Shown here one piece after another: positions 1 to 10,498 of a stretch of DNA of 64,000 nucleotides (position 1 is its first letter; the number at the start of each line of letters is the position of its first letter). This stretch comes from Allantophomopsis cytisporea (Eukaryota > Ascomycota > Leotiomycetes > Phacidiales > Phacidiaceae). The DNA lies in the NCBI GenBank assembly GCA_024752435.1, contig CP103029.1:1860001-1924000 (forward strand), in the 5' to 3' direction. The translations under genes and the position numbers were made by a program. Below the pieces are notes generated by a model. The model made no database searches, was not told the DNA's origin, and was given only the letters and a program-made list of their open reading frames with translations.

Positions 1-2
1 CA

Positions 3-146
3 AGGTCATCGTTACTCACGATTGCCCATATCGGTGATGAACCTAGGCAAGGCGATCCTGGGGCCTGCATTGCCGTTGATCGTCAGGACGGAGCAATCTT
101 TGAGGATTTGGAAGGTAACCCAACGAGAGACGAGTATTTTGAATAG
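3..146 (+). CDS. C-terminal end of an unidentified protein (5' part outside window)
   Basis: An open frame enters from the left edge (frame beginning at base 3) and stops at TAG 144-146, giving 47 residues without a start codon. It reads as protein rather than noise: it contains AHIGDEPRQGDPGACIAVD and ends RDEYFE. A motif such as ACIAVDRQDGAIFEDLEG, with two short strands around an acidic turn, looks like the end of a small globular domain; I thought of SMI1/KNR4 (SUKH)-type domains but cannot establish it. An overlapping ATG-started frame on the same strand (22-486) is longer but has implausible composition. A minus-strand exon (about 193 down to 20, flanked by AG and GTGAGT) is also formally possible. 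Moderate confidence that this is a real 3' coding end; function unknown. Confidence 0.45.
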   Translation, partial: RSSLLTIAHIGDEPRQGDPGACIAVDRQDGAIFEDLEGNPTRDEYFE

Positions 147-3100
147 AAGCGCGAGAATCGAAACAGTTGCTTGGATGTTATGTGCTGCTTCCTCTGCAGG
201 CTATGCTTGGCGTATGCGGGAGTTAGTCCCCTATTGGCAGTTCATATCGACAATCACCATCTGCCAGCATCTACCAGCGATTACTAGCATTGTATGCAGT
301 TATCGGTCCATGCGCCCCAGAAGCTTAATGAGAGCTCCTTTTCACCATATGATGAGATTCGACAGACCTCACTCTGCTTTGAGGTTGTATGAATATGGAC
401 ATCTGACGAAGAAAGAGACTATCGATGAGGAAGGTGATAAATATGTTAGTGTACATAACGCCATGAAAGACGGATCAAAGAGGTAAATGATGCTCATTTT
501 TAAATATGGGGAAGCAGTGAAGCGAATGGCCTATGACAATAGGAATATGACGGAATGATGAGAGATGTTGTTATTGATAGTTCGAGGAGTCATGTTCCTC
601 ATGAATGGGTGAGGTGAGGTGAGGTGAGGTTGAGATGGTCGAGAGATTGCCAAGTGATGATCATGATGAACAGAAACTGATAAGTATGTACTCCGTATGT
701 TTGTATGAATCAAGGACGGATGCATCAGCGAACCCTGGTATCCCTATTCATAATGTTTGTAAGATGTTCTTGTGAGTGCTTGTTTGCATTATTCGATGAG
801 AGCCGGGTAGGTATATGAATGGATGATGGTATGTAAGGTACGAGCGAGGGAGGTACGTAGTACTTACTGTCTATGCTGGTAGCCCGGAACAATAAGGCGG
901 CACGGAAGTACATACACCCCTATGACTACTTACCTCTGTTATCGAGTAGACACACGTATGCTCACAACACCAACATCAGAATCAATACCGAAATCAATAT
1001 CACATCACCAGTTACACGCAATGATGAAAGCGACAAACAACATCGCAAACACTCCCGTCATATTTGCCAATAGTTTCCAATTTTTCAACACGAAAACGAC
1101 TGCAGAGATCACAGTGAAATGACAACCATAATAATGACGACTATCATATCCCGACTGCAAAGATCCATACTTGCTTGCAGGCCTCACCCATACTGAAACA
1201 CCCAAGCAATATACCCAGCAATATAATACCAGGCCAGACCTATGAGAAGATGAACATCGACTCGACAGGGAAGTTGTCACTCATTGAACTTTTTCTCTGA
1301 ACTTCCGCCTCATTCACAAACAATCAACAAACACTACGAGCAGAACACTGCATTACCAAAGATAGATGAAGGGAGCTATTATACGATATAATAGAGTAAC
1401 CACTAAGGGTGAAGAAGCGCATACGATTAGAGGTAAACATATGCTTATCCTATCATCTTCTCGAGGCCAATCTATGTCATTAATTAATTGTACTTAAGCA
1501 TTATACTCTACCAATCAAATCACCATACTGCATATCGAGTATACCTTCGCTCGACCGTTCAACAGAACTCCAACGCAAGCTCGCACAGCCAAGACAATAC
1601 CATTCTGATTCCCCCCCCCCTTTCTTACACTATGCAAGCGCTTAGAGACATCCTCAGTCCACATATGTACTTGCTTAGACTAAAGCAGAAGGTGAAAGCA
1701 CGACCGAGGCCCGAAAGCCCCGTGCAGTCAAAGGCCTGTCAAATCCAGCAAAGACATCACAAGGCGTGCTGCAGCAAGAATATGCTTAACGTCCACCCTT
1801 GTGAATGCCATGGGATGTGGGCATAAACATAGGCCAACGAGATGATGAGATAGATCATGTCAGAGATGTAATATCCTCGTATCTCCCTTCTAGAACACCG
1901 CTCTCGGAAATTCCAGGCAGTCAGCAGAGCTATCCTCTGCCTTATCATAAATAGTAGCATAAGGTTTGGGTTTCCCCGTGCTGAATCAATATTGTCCGGG
2001 ACAGGATCCAGAGTTTTGGGCTCGTCGTGCATGCATAGAGAATCGTACTGCATCGTGATGTCCATGTGAACAAGATGGATACCATCCTTAGTCGGTACCC
2101 ATTACCTAATGTCATGCCTCAAAGCTCCACATTGAGATCACGAAAGAACGGAAGGCGATTATGAGTGTTGAGGTCAGCATCAACGCTGACAAACTCGATT
2201 CGATACATCATCTGCTAATATTGACATACTCCCAGTCTTCCTGGCTGGTTTTGAACACCTTCTACGACCTCTTCAATTCATTTACTCCGTTTCCTTCTTG
2301 ATACTAATCGACTACTCGAAGTTGTTCTCATACCAACTTGGGGCGCCCCAGATACCAGCTGCCATGTAGATTCTTGATATTGTGAGATCATCAGCTAGAT
2401 TTGACGGTTCTGGGAAAGTCGGTAGCATGGCACATATGTCTTGGTTGTTCCTTTATAGTACTATATGTTGGTCTGGGGAGGAATATGCCGGAATTGATGA
2501 ATAAAGGAGTGAAAATATAGTACTTATGGTGAACTTCATGGGTGAATAGAGGAAGCTAAAGATCAGAACTCAGTGTGAGGAGAAGTATGATAAAATTATA
2601 GAATGAACACTGTAATTGCAGCGGTGTTTTTGTATTCTGGAGAATCTTTAGGTCTGTATTCTTATCTTGAATCTTGAAATTGGAAAGGACTAAAGATTAT
2701 CTCAACGTCAAACCGACATTGTCTGACCATCTTATCAGTCACAATCCTATGTAACTTACATTGACTGACTAAAAACTGGAAACATGATGGCACCGCCTCA
2801 TAGAACTCAGCCCTCTTGCCATCAAGCAACTTCCATATGATGTTTAAATTCACAAGTCGTATTATGGCCACAGAACACCTAGAACTCAAGAACGGAAGAC
2901 TCCCCAGCCATTGATCTCTGCCCTATCAAAATCTCTAAGTAGCAACCACAAACGCCAGAGAATTCACCGTACTTTCCTATAGTCTGTCTTTCATCACTTC
3001 GTACCAGTCCCAAGGAGCTAAAGAAGACAGGGTATGGCCGTGATAGGTAAAAACAGCAGCCAGCCGGTAACACGGCTGCCGTTCATCTGTTCTGCTCAAC

Positions 3101-3664
3101 CATCGGACGCGCCGGCAGATCCACTTGCGAAAACATGCATGCAAGGTGCAATATATAGAATAGATACCTTGGATGACTAGCAGCAGCATGACTGGCGGGC
3201 TCCGACGAGAAGGGGGAGGGGGGGTCGTGGGTGGGGTAAATAGGTACTGCAATGTCATCTAAAGGACAGGGAAGCATAGTGAGCTTGCTTGTTCTAGAAG
3301 ATCAAGGGAAGACTTGATGGCATGGGAAGGGTAAGGTGGGCAGGGGGGAATATACGCTATAGCCGAATCAAGAAGCCCGCACGGCGGGGGTGGAATAGGA
3401 ATAGTGGTGTGGAACTGTACCCAGGACTGGATATATCGCTTGCCCTTCCTGGAGCATAGTAATTGCAAGAGGAGAGTAGAGGCGAGGTCCTAATGAGCTT
3501 GAAGTTAAGGTTACAGCATGTCTCGGAGCGAGGCCGAGCGTGAGCAAACAAGCAAGACAAACAAAATAGGCAAACACACAGCGAAGAGCATAGACGCATG
3601 CAGTTAGTCAGTCAGCGATTAACGAGAAATATGACGCTAAATACAACAAATCTATATATCCTGT
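147..3664. other. Gene-poor stretch, 3.5 kb
   Basis: I see no supportable gene here. Frames on both strands are short and unlike known families. Two minus-strand frames encode hydrophobic segments (about 1005-1280 and 1757-2065) but lack support from composition or a recognisable domain. There is a short GTGAG tandem repeat near 609-629 and a poly-C run near 1611-1621. The right end is the 3' flank of the LHS1 gene. Confidence 0.5.
609..629. repeat. GTGAG microsatellite
   Basis: About four tandem copies of the pentamer GTGAG, followed by a degenerate copy. It lies in a non-coding stretch. A related GAGAT pentamer array occurs near 28771. Confidence 0.7.
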
Positions 3665-6568
3665 CTAAAGTTCTCCATGCTTGATGTCCTCCGTAGGTAC
3701 CTCTTCGGTCGGAATTTCCTCCGCCTTAATCTCCTCATCCGCAGCCTTAGGCTCTTCGGTCTTCTTGGCTTGCTTGCTCGTCTTCGTCTTCTTCGCTTTC
3801 TTTGTCGACGAGGTCTTTGGACGCGGTGGAGCGCGCATGCCCTTCATGAGCAATTCTGTGGAAGCCTTGTCAAGCTCTTGCATCTTGGCCAAGAGGTCCT
3901 TCACTAAGAGCACGGGGTTGTCCGTGGCAGAGAGCTTGCTTTGAGCGGATGTTTGTGTCACGAACCACGAGCTTGAGGATTCATAAGTTGACTCGAGGGA
4001 TTGAACATCTTCTTCGCTATAAGCTGGTGGGAGTGGGGTGGTTGCTGCCTTCTTGGATGATGTAGTAGAAGTAGAAGTAGTTTCCTCATCCTCTAGACCA
4101 TCAAAGTCATCAGAGGTAGACTGTGGAGCTTCGGTGGTTGTGGAAGTCTCTGAAGATGTGGAAGATGAGGCAGAGAGCGCGATCTGGTCTTTAATTGTCT
4201 TAAGAATACTCTTGGTGCGGTCAAGAGAAGCTTCAAAAGACTTGATGGACTCAGGGCGCTTGGAAGCCTCCTCGCGTCTCTTCTCGATTGGTGCCACAAT
4301 ATCTTTAAGCTCCTTCAAACGAGTCTTGAGCTCTTCACGAGTGGCCTCAGCTCCATCTCCATAGAGCCATTCACTTGCAGCAGCAGACTTTGATTCCAAC
4401 TCAGCGCGCTCAGCATCTGTGGAGGACTCGATGAACGATTCCGACTCGAGAAGGTCTCTGGTCTTGTAAGTGAAGCCTTCAAGTTGGTTCAAAGCCTCTT
4501 CTCTAAGTCTGCGTGAGCGGTCAGATTCGTCAAAAGCAGCCAAGCGGTCCTTGATACGGGTGAGCTCCTTGGCTGGTAATTCTGGTACTCCCCTGTGCTC
4601 AATGACATAATCCAAGTTGATAACCTCAGTGCGCTTTGCAGCCTTGGCTTCAGGTGTGGCTGAAGCATCTGCGGACTTTGAAGTAGTGCTCGAGCTTTCA
4701 ACTGGGACATCGGTGGCTTCCTCACCAAGAGGCTCTTGCTCGGATTTCTTACCTCCAAAGCCGAAGAGTCCCTTGACGCCATCAACGACACCTCCCTTCG
4801 TGGACTCATCAACATCGCATTTCAGCACAAATTGAGTGATCTCGGGGAGGCCGTTTTGGAGCGCGAGACGGTACGTGAGATGAATGAGGATATCTCCGTC
4901 TTCAGAACCATACTTCTCCTTGCAAAGAGCAACAGATTGTGTCAAGTTCTTGGTCGTGAGGTTAATAAGCTCCTTTTCGGCAGTGCCTCCAGAAACATTC
5001 TCAGATGATGGGACATGTTGGTAGAAACGGATGAGGAAAGGATCAGCCTGGTTCTTGAAAGTATATGTCTTCTCGACACCTAAGCTAGACTGTGGGTGAA
5101 ACATTCTGATATGCTCTGGTTTTTCGTAGATGTTGGTCCATTTGATACCGACAGCGTAGCTGGCAGCCTCATAACTTCTGATCTCCTTCACTCTGAAGCT
5201 TGGGCTCAAACTAGCACCCTTGAAAGCAGCGCCAAACACAGCTGCCTCATCGGCATTGACATTGCTACGGATCTTGTCGGCATCACCAACAACCTTCTCA
5301 AGGACCTTTTGTACGAAAGGAGTACGAATAGCACCACCGTGAAGAATGACGGAGTCAAGATCAGTTATCTCCAAGTTTGCAATGTCTAGAGCCTTCTGGA
5401 TAGGGGCAGCTACTCGTGCAGCGTGTGCCTCAGTAAGCTTCTCGAATTCCGCACGAGTGATCTTGTAGCGGAAATCCACATCTTCGTAGAGGCCCTCAAA
5501 GCTTCCTTGTGCCTCGGTGTTGGCACTCAGAACCTGTCGAAGACGCTCAGCCTCCTTCCATAGCTTAGCTGCTGCACGTCCATGAGCCTTGACAGCCTCG
5601 ACAGTTGGAGAAATCTTCTTTGCGGCTGGAGTTTCAATGAACTTGGCAACCATATCATCGACAATGACGGCATTGAAAGCGTCGCCACCAAGGGTACGAT
5701 CCCAGCCATTTCCAAGAACCTGAACCTCCTGAATAGTCTTGTTGAATTTTGGAGTGTCCTTCACAGTACGACCCTGCATGCGAACAAGAGAGACCTTGGT
5801 AGATCCAGCTCCCATATCGAAAACTAGGTGGTGTTCTGGCTTGGCGCCCTCGGAAATACTTGGGAATGTTCGAGTTGTAGCGTAGTTCAGTCCCACGGCC
5901 AAGCCATCAGAGATCATGGATAGAATTCGTAGGCCGGCAAGATCCGCGGCCAATTGAATAGCGCGCTTCTCTTCCGCAGTGTAGAACACTGGAATGGTGA
6001 GGACGATATCTTTGATGACGCTTCCCTTGCCTGCGAGGGCCTCCGCATTCTTTTGTATGCTCAACAACTCCATAGCCAAAATCTCCTCGAGCGTCCATAC
6101 TTCCTCATCTGCACTAAAAGCGCCACTCTTGAAAGCAGCAGTCCCTCTCGTCTTTTCGGCTTCGAGTTGCAATGCGGGGTGTCGAGAAGAATATTCCTTT
6201 ACGAGACTGTTATTCGAGGCGAGACCCAGAAGGGGCTTGAGATTTGGGTAAACATCTCCCGGAAATCTGGCACTCAGAGCAACGGCGTCGGAACCATATA
6301 GGCGTTCTGGGAAGCTGCCACTTTGTGCGCCTTTGACTGGCTTAAAAGCCACGGCAGACGTCTCCTTTCGTCGGGAATCCTTGGTGAGAACGATTTCGAG
6401 AGGAATTCCAGGTTTCACCAAAGCGGCTTTGATGTATTCGGTGCCCAAATCCACACCCAAAACGGCGCTAGCTGCTTGAGCTGTAGAGCAGAAGAACAAG
6501 AAGAGAGAAATGATTAGAAAAAGTGTTGTTGGCTGCGCGCCAGGCGTCTTACGAAATAAGCTCGCCAT
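3665..6568 (-). CDS. LHS1: Hsp70-family ER lumenal chaperone Lhs1 (Hyou1/Grp170 type)
   Basis: Lhs1 is the Hsp110/Grp170-class ATPase of the ER lumen; it assists translocation and folding and acts as nucleotide exchange factor for Kar2/BiP. The 967-residue single-exon protein starts at ATG 6568. The reading frame continues upstream, but only with a non-ATG start. Residues about 14-32 form a hydrophobic signal peptide ending near AQAAS. The Hsp70 ATPase signatures follow in order: AVLGVDLGTEYIKAALV near the mature N terminus, VFDMGAGSTKVSLV, and SVILHGGAIRTPFV. The second half has the long acidic/Ser-rich linker and helical C-terminal region typical of large Hsp70s. The protein ends in KHGEL, an HDEL-like ER retrieval signal with Gly in place of Asp. 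Divergent from the GNAT gene, with 620 bp between starts. Length fits the family. Confidence 0.93.
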   Translation of the reverse strand: MASLFRKTPGAQPTTLFLIISLFLFFCSTAQAASAVLGVDLGTEYIKAALVKPGIPLEIVLTKDSRRKETSAVAFKPVKGAQSGSFPERLYGSDAVALSARFPGDVYPNLKPLLGLASNNSLVKEYSSRHPALQLEAEKTRGTAAFKSGAFSADEEVWTLEEILAMELLSIQKNAEALAGKGSVIKDIVLTIPVFYTAEEKRAIQLAADLAGLRILSMISDGLAVGLNYATTRTFPSISEGAKPEHHLVFDMGAGSTKVSLVRMQGRTVKDTPKFNKTIQEVQVLGNGWDRTLGGDAFNAVIVDDMVAKFIETPAAKKISPTVEAVKAHGRAAAKLWKEAERLRQVLSANTEAQGSFEGLYEDVDFRYKITRAEFEKLTEAHAARVAAPIQKALDIANLEITDLDSVILHGGAIRTPFVQKVLEKVVGDADKIRSNVNADEAAVFGAAFKGASLSPSFRVKEIRSYEAASYAVGIKWTNIYEKPEHIRMFHPQSSLGVEKTYTFKNQADPFLIRFYQHVPSSENVSGGTAEKELINLTTKNLTQSVALCKEKYGSEDGDILIHLTYRLALQNGLPEITQFVLKCDVDESTKGGVVDGVKGLFGFGGKKSEQEPLGEEATDVPVESSSTTSKSADASATPEAKAAKRTEVINLDYVIEHRGVPELPAKELTRIKDRLAAFDESDRSRRLREEALNQLEGFTYKTRDLLESESFIESSTDAERAELESKSAAASEWLYGDGAEATREELKTRLKELKDIVAPIEKRREEASKRPESIKSFEASLDRTKSILKTIKDQIALSASSSTSSETSTTTEAPQSTSDDFDGLEDEETTSTSTTSSKKAATTPLPPAYSEEDVQSLESTYESSSSWFVTQTSAQSKLSATDNPVLLVKDLLAKMQELDKASTELLMKGMRAPPRPKTSSTKKAKKTKTSKQAKKTEEPKAADEEIKAEEIPTEEVPTEDIKHGEL

Positions 6569-7188
6569 AGCTGAGCTTCTTGATATGAAGTAATCGATCA
6601 ACGTTCGCGATTTCTTTGACCTTTGTAGTATTGTCCGTACACCGGGGACCCGATATATTTAAGGTGTGACAGACGACCCTAATATCCAAAGAATAAAGAC
6701 ACTTCTTTTTGGAAAGTCTGGAATTATTTAGGTGTCCTGAAGGGAGGATTGGCTATCCTTGTTCTTGATGGAGAGGACACTCTGTTCCTGAATTAATTGT
6801 GATGCACGGGCCAATGACCGCAAACAACGAGGCTGAATGCGAGGCTATGAGTTAAGGTTACTCGCGACCAAGGATTATCATTGGTGGTTCAATTGATCCG
6901 CTCTATCGACAAGCTTCTTGTAACTTCCACTGAGTCGAATCAACGAGATGGTGCTTAGCTCAGATGTTCTGTTCGGAGTGTTACGGAGTATAAGCTTGTG
7001 AGTCAACAATCAAAGGATATCGAGTGCCGCTTCAATTCATGAAAAAATATCTTCAAGCTCTCCAAAATTAGAGGCTTCTTTTCGATCAACATATTATACT
7101 CTACACCTCATTGAAAAAAACTATCCTCCATAAAATAAATATAAAATAACAAGACCGCACAACTCGTCTCATATCAACTCACATCAAT
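6569..7188. other. Divergent promoter between LHS1 and the GNAT gene
   Basis: Non-coding 620 bp between two head-to-head start codons. It contains CCAAT at 6811-6815 followed, nine bases later, by CAACG at 6825-6829. This is one mismatch from the mammalian ERSE arrangement (CCAAT-N9-CCACG), which is suggestive only. A/T-rich leader precedes the GNAT ATG. No other element is identifiable by eye. Confidence 0.5.
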
Positions 7189-7971
7189 ATGGCCGCTACA
7201 CCCTTCATCTCTTTTCAGCCACCGAGTGATCTCAGCGCCTACTCCCCCTTAAAACCTCCCTCTGAGCAATCGGAGTCTGTACCACCCGTTTTGATAGACG
7301 CCTTAAAGGTGCGGTACGAGGTATTTGTGAAAGAGCAGGGTGTACCTGCCGGGCTCGAGGCGGATCCACATGATGCACGATGCTGTCATTGGGTAGCATA
7401 TGCGTCTGTGAATACCGTGACACAGCCCGAGCAGCGGGATAGTACGGGAAACATTGTTCAGCGTAAGAAGAGCATCACCAAGAGTGAACCCATCGGTACT
7501 TTGAGATTGGTCCCCTTCCCTCAGGATCCTCATCCAGAGCCGGGTTCGAGTTTTGATGTTGATGATTCCATGGTCACTGAGTGGTTCGATGAGATTACTC
7601 CCAAATATATCAAGGATCGAGCAACGTCCTTGCATGATGGCGTGGAACCATATATGAAGCTTGGCCGTATGGCTGTCATCAAGGAATTTAGAGGATTTGG
7701 TGTCGCCGGGATGTTGGTCAGGACAGCCATTGCGTGGTTGCAACAAAATCCAACCTACTTCGATCCTCCGGTCAATAGTACGACGTTGGACCTGCTTGAT
7801 ATCAAGAGTGTGGATGAGATCCCTAAGTGGAAGGGCTTGGTCTGTATTCATGCTCAAACGAGTGTTCAGAAGGTTTGGCAAGCATGGGGTTTTGAGGTTG
7901 ATGAGGAGATGGGCACATGGACAGAGGCTAATATACCTCATGTTGGTATGTTTATGAGGTTAAAAGTTTAG
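7189..7971 (+). CDS. GNAT-family N-acetyltransferase
   Basis: Single-exon gene of 260 residues that probably transfers an acetyl group from acetyl-CoA to an unidentified substrate. The N-terminal part has the FVKEQGVP segment and a cluster ending CCHWVAYA typical of fungal acyl-CoA N-acyltransferases. The acetyl-CoA loop of motif A is visible in LGRMAVIKEFRGFGVAGMLV (consensus R/Q-x-x-G-x-G/A), at about residues 157-176. It is followed by a helix and a C-terminal beta segment with CIHAQTSVQKVWQAWGF, where the bulged-strand/Trp region of GNAT folds sits. No signal peptide or membrane segment, so likely cytosolic or nuclear. The start is the first ATG after an A/C-rich leader. Substrate cannot be told from sequence. 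Confidence 0.85.
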   Translation: MAATPFISFQPPSDLSAYSPLKPPSEQSESVPPVLIDALKVRYEVFVKEQGVPAGLEADPHDARCCHWVAYASVNTVTQPEQRDSTGNIVQRKKSITKSEPIGTLRLVPFPQDPHPEPGSSFDVDDSMVTEWFDEITPKYIKDRATSLHDGVEPYMKLGRMAVIKEFRGFGVAGMLVRTAIAWLQQNPTYFDPPVNSTTLDLLDIKSVDEIPKWKGLVCIHAQTSVQKVWQAWGFEVDEEMGTWTEANIPHVGMFMRLKV

Positions 7972-8123
7972 ATATAATGTACAATCACGCTTGTGTTCGA
8001 TCACAATTTGTGTACAGACAGGCGATTTACTTTCATTCAAAATCAGCTTCTGGTTTATGTACTTCTAGTCCTCTGAAGTTGGTTCAGTTCTTTAGAGTCC
8101 TCAAAAACAAAAACAAAAAAGAT

Positions 8124-9250
8124 CTATTGACCTTCGGCTTTAGGCGCAACGAGTTTCTTTGCCTCTTCTGATTTCTCAACTGACTCCGCCCAATCTGGTC
8201 GTGGAAGTTCCAACCCCTCAGTAACTCTGCCGTAGGTGATACCCCCCAAACGACTCATTGGTTTCAAGATCTGTATTTTGTCAGTATGATAATTTGTCCA
8301 ATAAGTCTTAAGCACTTACAGCAGGATCAATGAGATTCTTTTCCTTGTTGAGAGCATCTTCTCTGACCCAGAATCTAACACCTTCAATGATTGCGAGCAC
8401 ACCAGTCTTCTTGCCAGGTGTGGCCTTAGATTCAAATTCTCTAGTAGACTCTAGCTTTCCTTCAATAGCAAACACTGCCTCTTTGACTCTGCTAGCCTTC
8501 ACAACAGATGATGGTGCCGGTGTGAGGCCCGACAAAGCCCACTCGGATACTCCGTAAGGCGCATTGATCGAAGTGCTGTTAGCAGCCTCAATGAAATGCT
8601 CAGAAATCATGTTGATAACACATTCTCCAGATTCCGTAAGATTCTTGAGGGAATCCTTTGCATTGTCAAAACCTCCAGCATACCCGACAACGAACAACGG
8701 TGGGTCATGGTTGATCACCTGGGTGTACGAGAAAGGCGCCAAGTTGGTCGAAGTCCCATCCTTACTTCTCGTACTGAGAAATCCAATTGGTCGTGGAATG
8801 ATACCAGAGATCAACAATTTGTAGTTTGCCACAGCAGGTCGTCCCTCCTCATATGGATCGATTTCAACGTGATCTTTCTTGAGCGATTCACCACCGTCGT
8901 TCGCGCCGTCTCCGAGCTTCCAGTCGGGCTTGGGAGTCTGCTTGATGTTCCATTCCATAGATTTATCAAAAGGCTTACGCTCACGCTCAACTTGCTTGAA
9001 GTCGGGATGTGGGTTTCTTTGAATTGCCTTTTCTGCGTCGGCTCGAGACATGGTTGCGGATGTGGTCAGTGACCTTGTACGGGCGGCAGCGGGGAATGCG
9101 GGGTTCAAAGTAGCAGTAGGAATAAAGGATCCGAAAGATTTCTTGGCAGCTTGACTACGTTAGATATTTGGAAATTTATTGGTATATGTAGTGTTATGAA
9201 AACGGGATCTTACTGTAGATGGAAGCGGCATGCTTAGTAAACAAACACAT
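8124..9250 (-). CDS. Flavin-reductase-like (FMN-binding split barrel) protein
   Basis: Member of the flavin reductase-like domain family (FMN-binding split barrel), probably an NAD(P)H-dependent flavin reductase or flavoprotein oxygenase component. Core motifs: ANYKLLISGIIPRPIGFLST, NLAPFSYTQVINHDPPLFVV and GECVINMISEHF. Model: exon 1 9250-9214, exon 2 9149-8320, exon 3 8270-8124; total 337 residues. The 3' intron (8319-8271) is a clear GTAAGT...CAG. The 5' intron (9213-9150) is GTAAGA...CTAAC...CAAG and uses an AAG acceptor; it is less certain. With it the protein gains an Arg/Ser/Thr-rich N terminus (PAAARTRSLTTSAT) like a mitochondrial presequence. The first ATG in the uninterrupted frame is at 9051 (MSRADAE), which would give a cytosolic form of 271 residues. 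Confidence 0.82.
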
Positions 9251-10498
9251 AAGAGATGACGACAATGAGGAATACAGGGGAACTTATCGGGTTGTCGTTA
9301 ATGAAGATTCCAAATCAACAGTAATCAAACGTCGTCACCTTTTGGTACTTCGGTGGAATTCGGGATATCTTAACGGTAGTTCCCATTGGCTCCTCTCAAG
9401 CTTCACCAGGTGGCCGAGTCTGAGTTTAGGTAAGGTAGTGGGGGGAGGTTTTCGGAAAGTTTCCGGAAGACCACACAAACCCCACCATTTACTTACTAAC
9501 TGAAACGATGCATAAACTGATGTAGTATAAAATAAAGAATTTCACACTGAACTGAACTAATTCTATATTAGATATAAGCGATTTCAATTGATAGAGTTAT
9601 ACATACATAGTTCATATACTGCATTATGATACTGTAAATCAACCGAGATATTAATTACCTATCTAGGGCCCTACTTACTTCTCCATTAACATTTGTTTTA
9701 GTCGTTACTGCGTATATCCGCAAGCTCGTAAGCCTCAAGAGCCTCAATCTTTCCGAGTTCTGCTCATTGCGTAATAGGCGCAGACTCGGAATGTATTAAG
9801 TACCTGCCTTATCTTATCTATTGGTTACTGTAGAAAATACAATGTTGAGTTGGCCAATAGGCACGTTCTACCACAAAACTCTCGACTTTCGCTTTATAGA
9901 TTTACAAGTCTTGGGGTATATTCAGCCAATAGAAGACGTAGAAACTATATGACTATAAAGCCTGACCTCAAACATCATATACACCTGATTTTGAAAGCTT
10001 GTGATAAGAGAATACTAGTGATGTTTTCGTTACTTAAAAGAGTGACTTTTAGTATATTTTGGCGGTGGTATGGAGACTTTCTGAAGGATACCTAGGCACA
10101 TACAGTATTTATGGTTATCGCCGGTTCTTATCGGCATTAAGGTATCTAGGCCTCAACATTCGTGCAGCGCGGGGTACATTCCTAAGTACCTGTCTATCTT
10201 ATCTAAAGTGGGAGAGAGATATGGATGGCTTCACATCTGAGAACGACCAGTTTCTTCACTGTCTCCAGTATATTTCTTTAGGGATAAATTTCGTCATTTG
10301 ATGCATTTGATTTCCAATCAAAGCTGCAACTATACCTGACATTGGTAATAAACAACCAGAAGAATTAGGTTGACCTATAGCGACAACCATATAATTGAGG
10401 TTGACATCTGGGAGACCACAATATAAGTAGCTCTTAAAAGTCGGCGTTGATCAGTGTTAATCCACCATCTACTTTCATCCAAAGACTTCTACTCAATA
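9251..10498. other. Intergenic, AT-rich, 1.25 kb
   Basis: No gene seen. Composition becomes AT-rich from about 9510. Two similar segments about 390 bp apart share an AAGTACCTG...TCTTATCTA core (near 9797-9819 and 10184-10206), perhaps remnants of an old repeat. The last 60 bp are the leader of the downstream hydrolase gene. Confidence 0.45.

Noticed and set aside
22..486. 154-codon plus-strand frame at the left edge
   Set aside because: Overlaps the better-supported frame ending at 146, has no domain and has unlikely composition.
1005..2065. Two minus-strand frames with hydrophobic stretches
   Set aside because: Hydrophobicity alone in AT-rich DNA is weak; no family resemblance and no convincing gene structure.
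7303..7941. 212-codon minus-strand frame over the GNAT gene
   Set aside because: Antisense shadow of a recognised gene; its start is not ATG-supported by any family.
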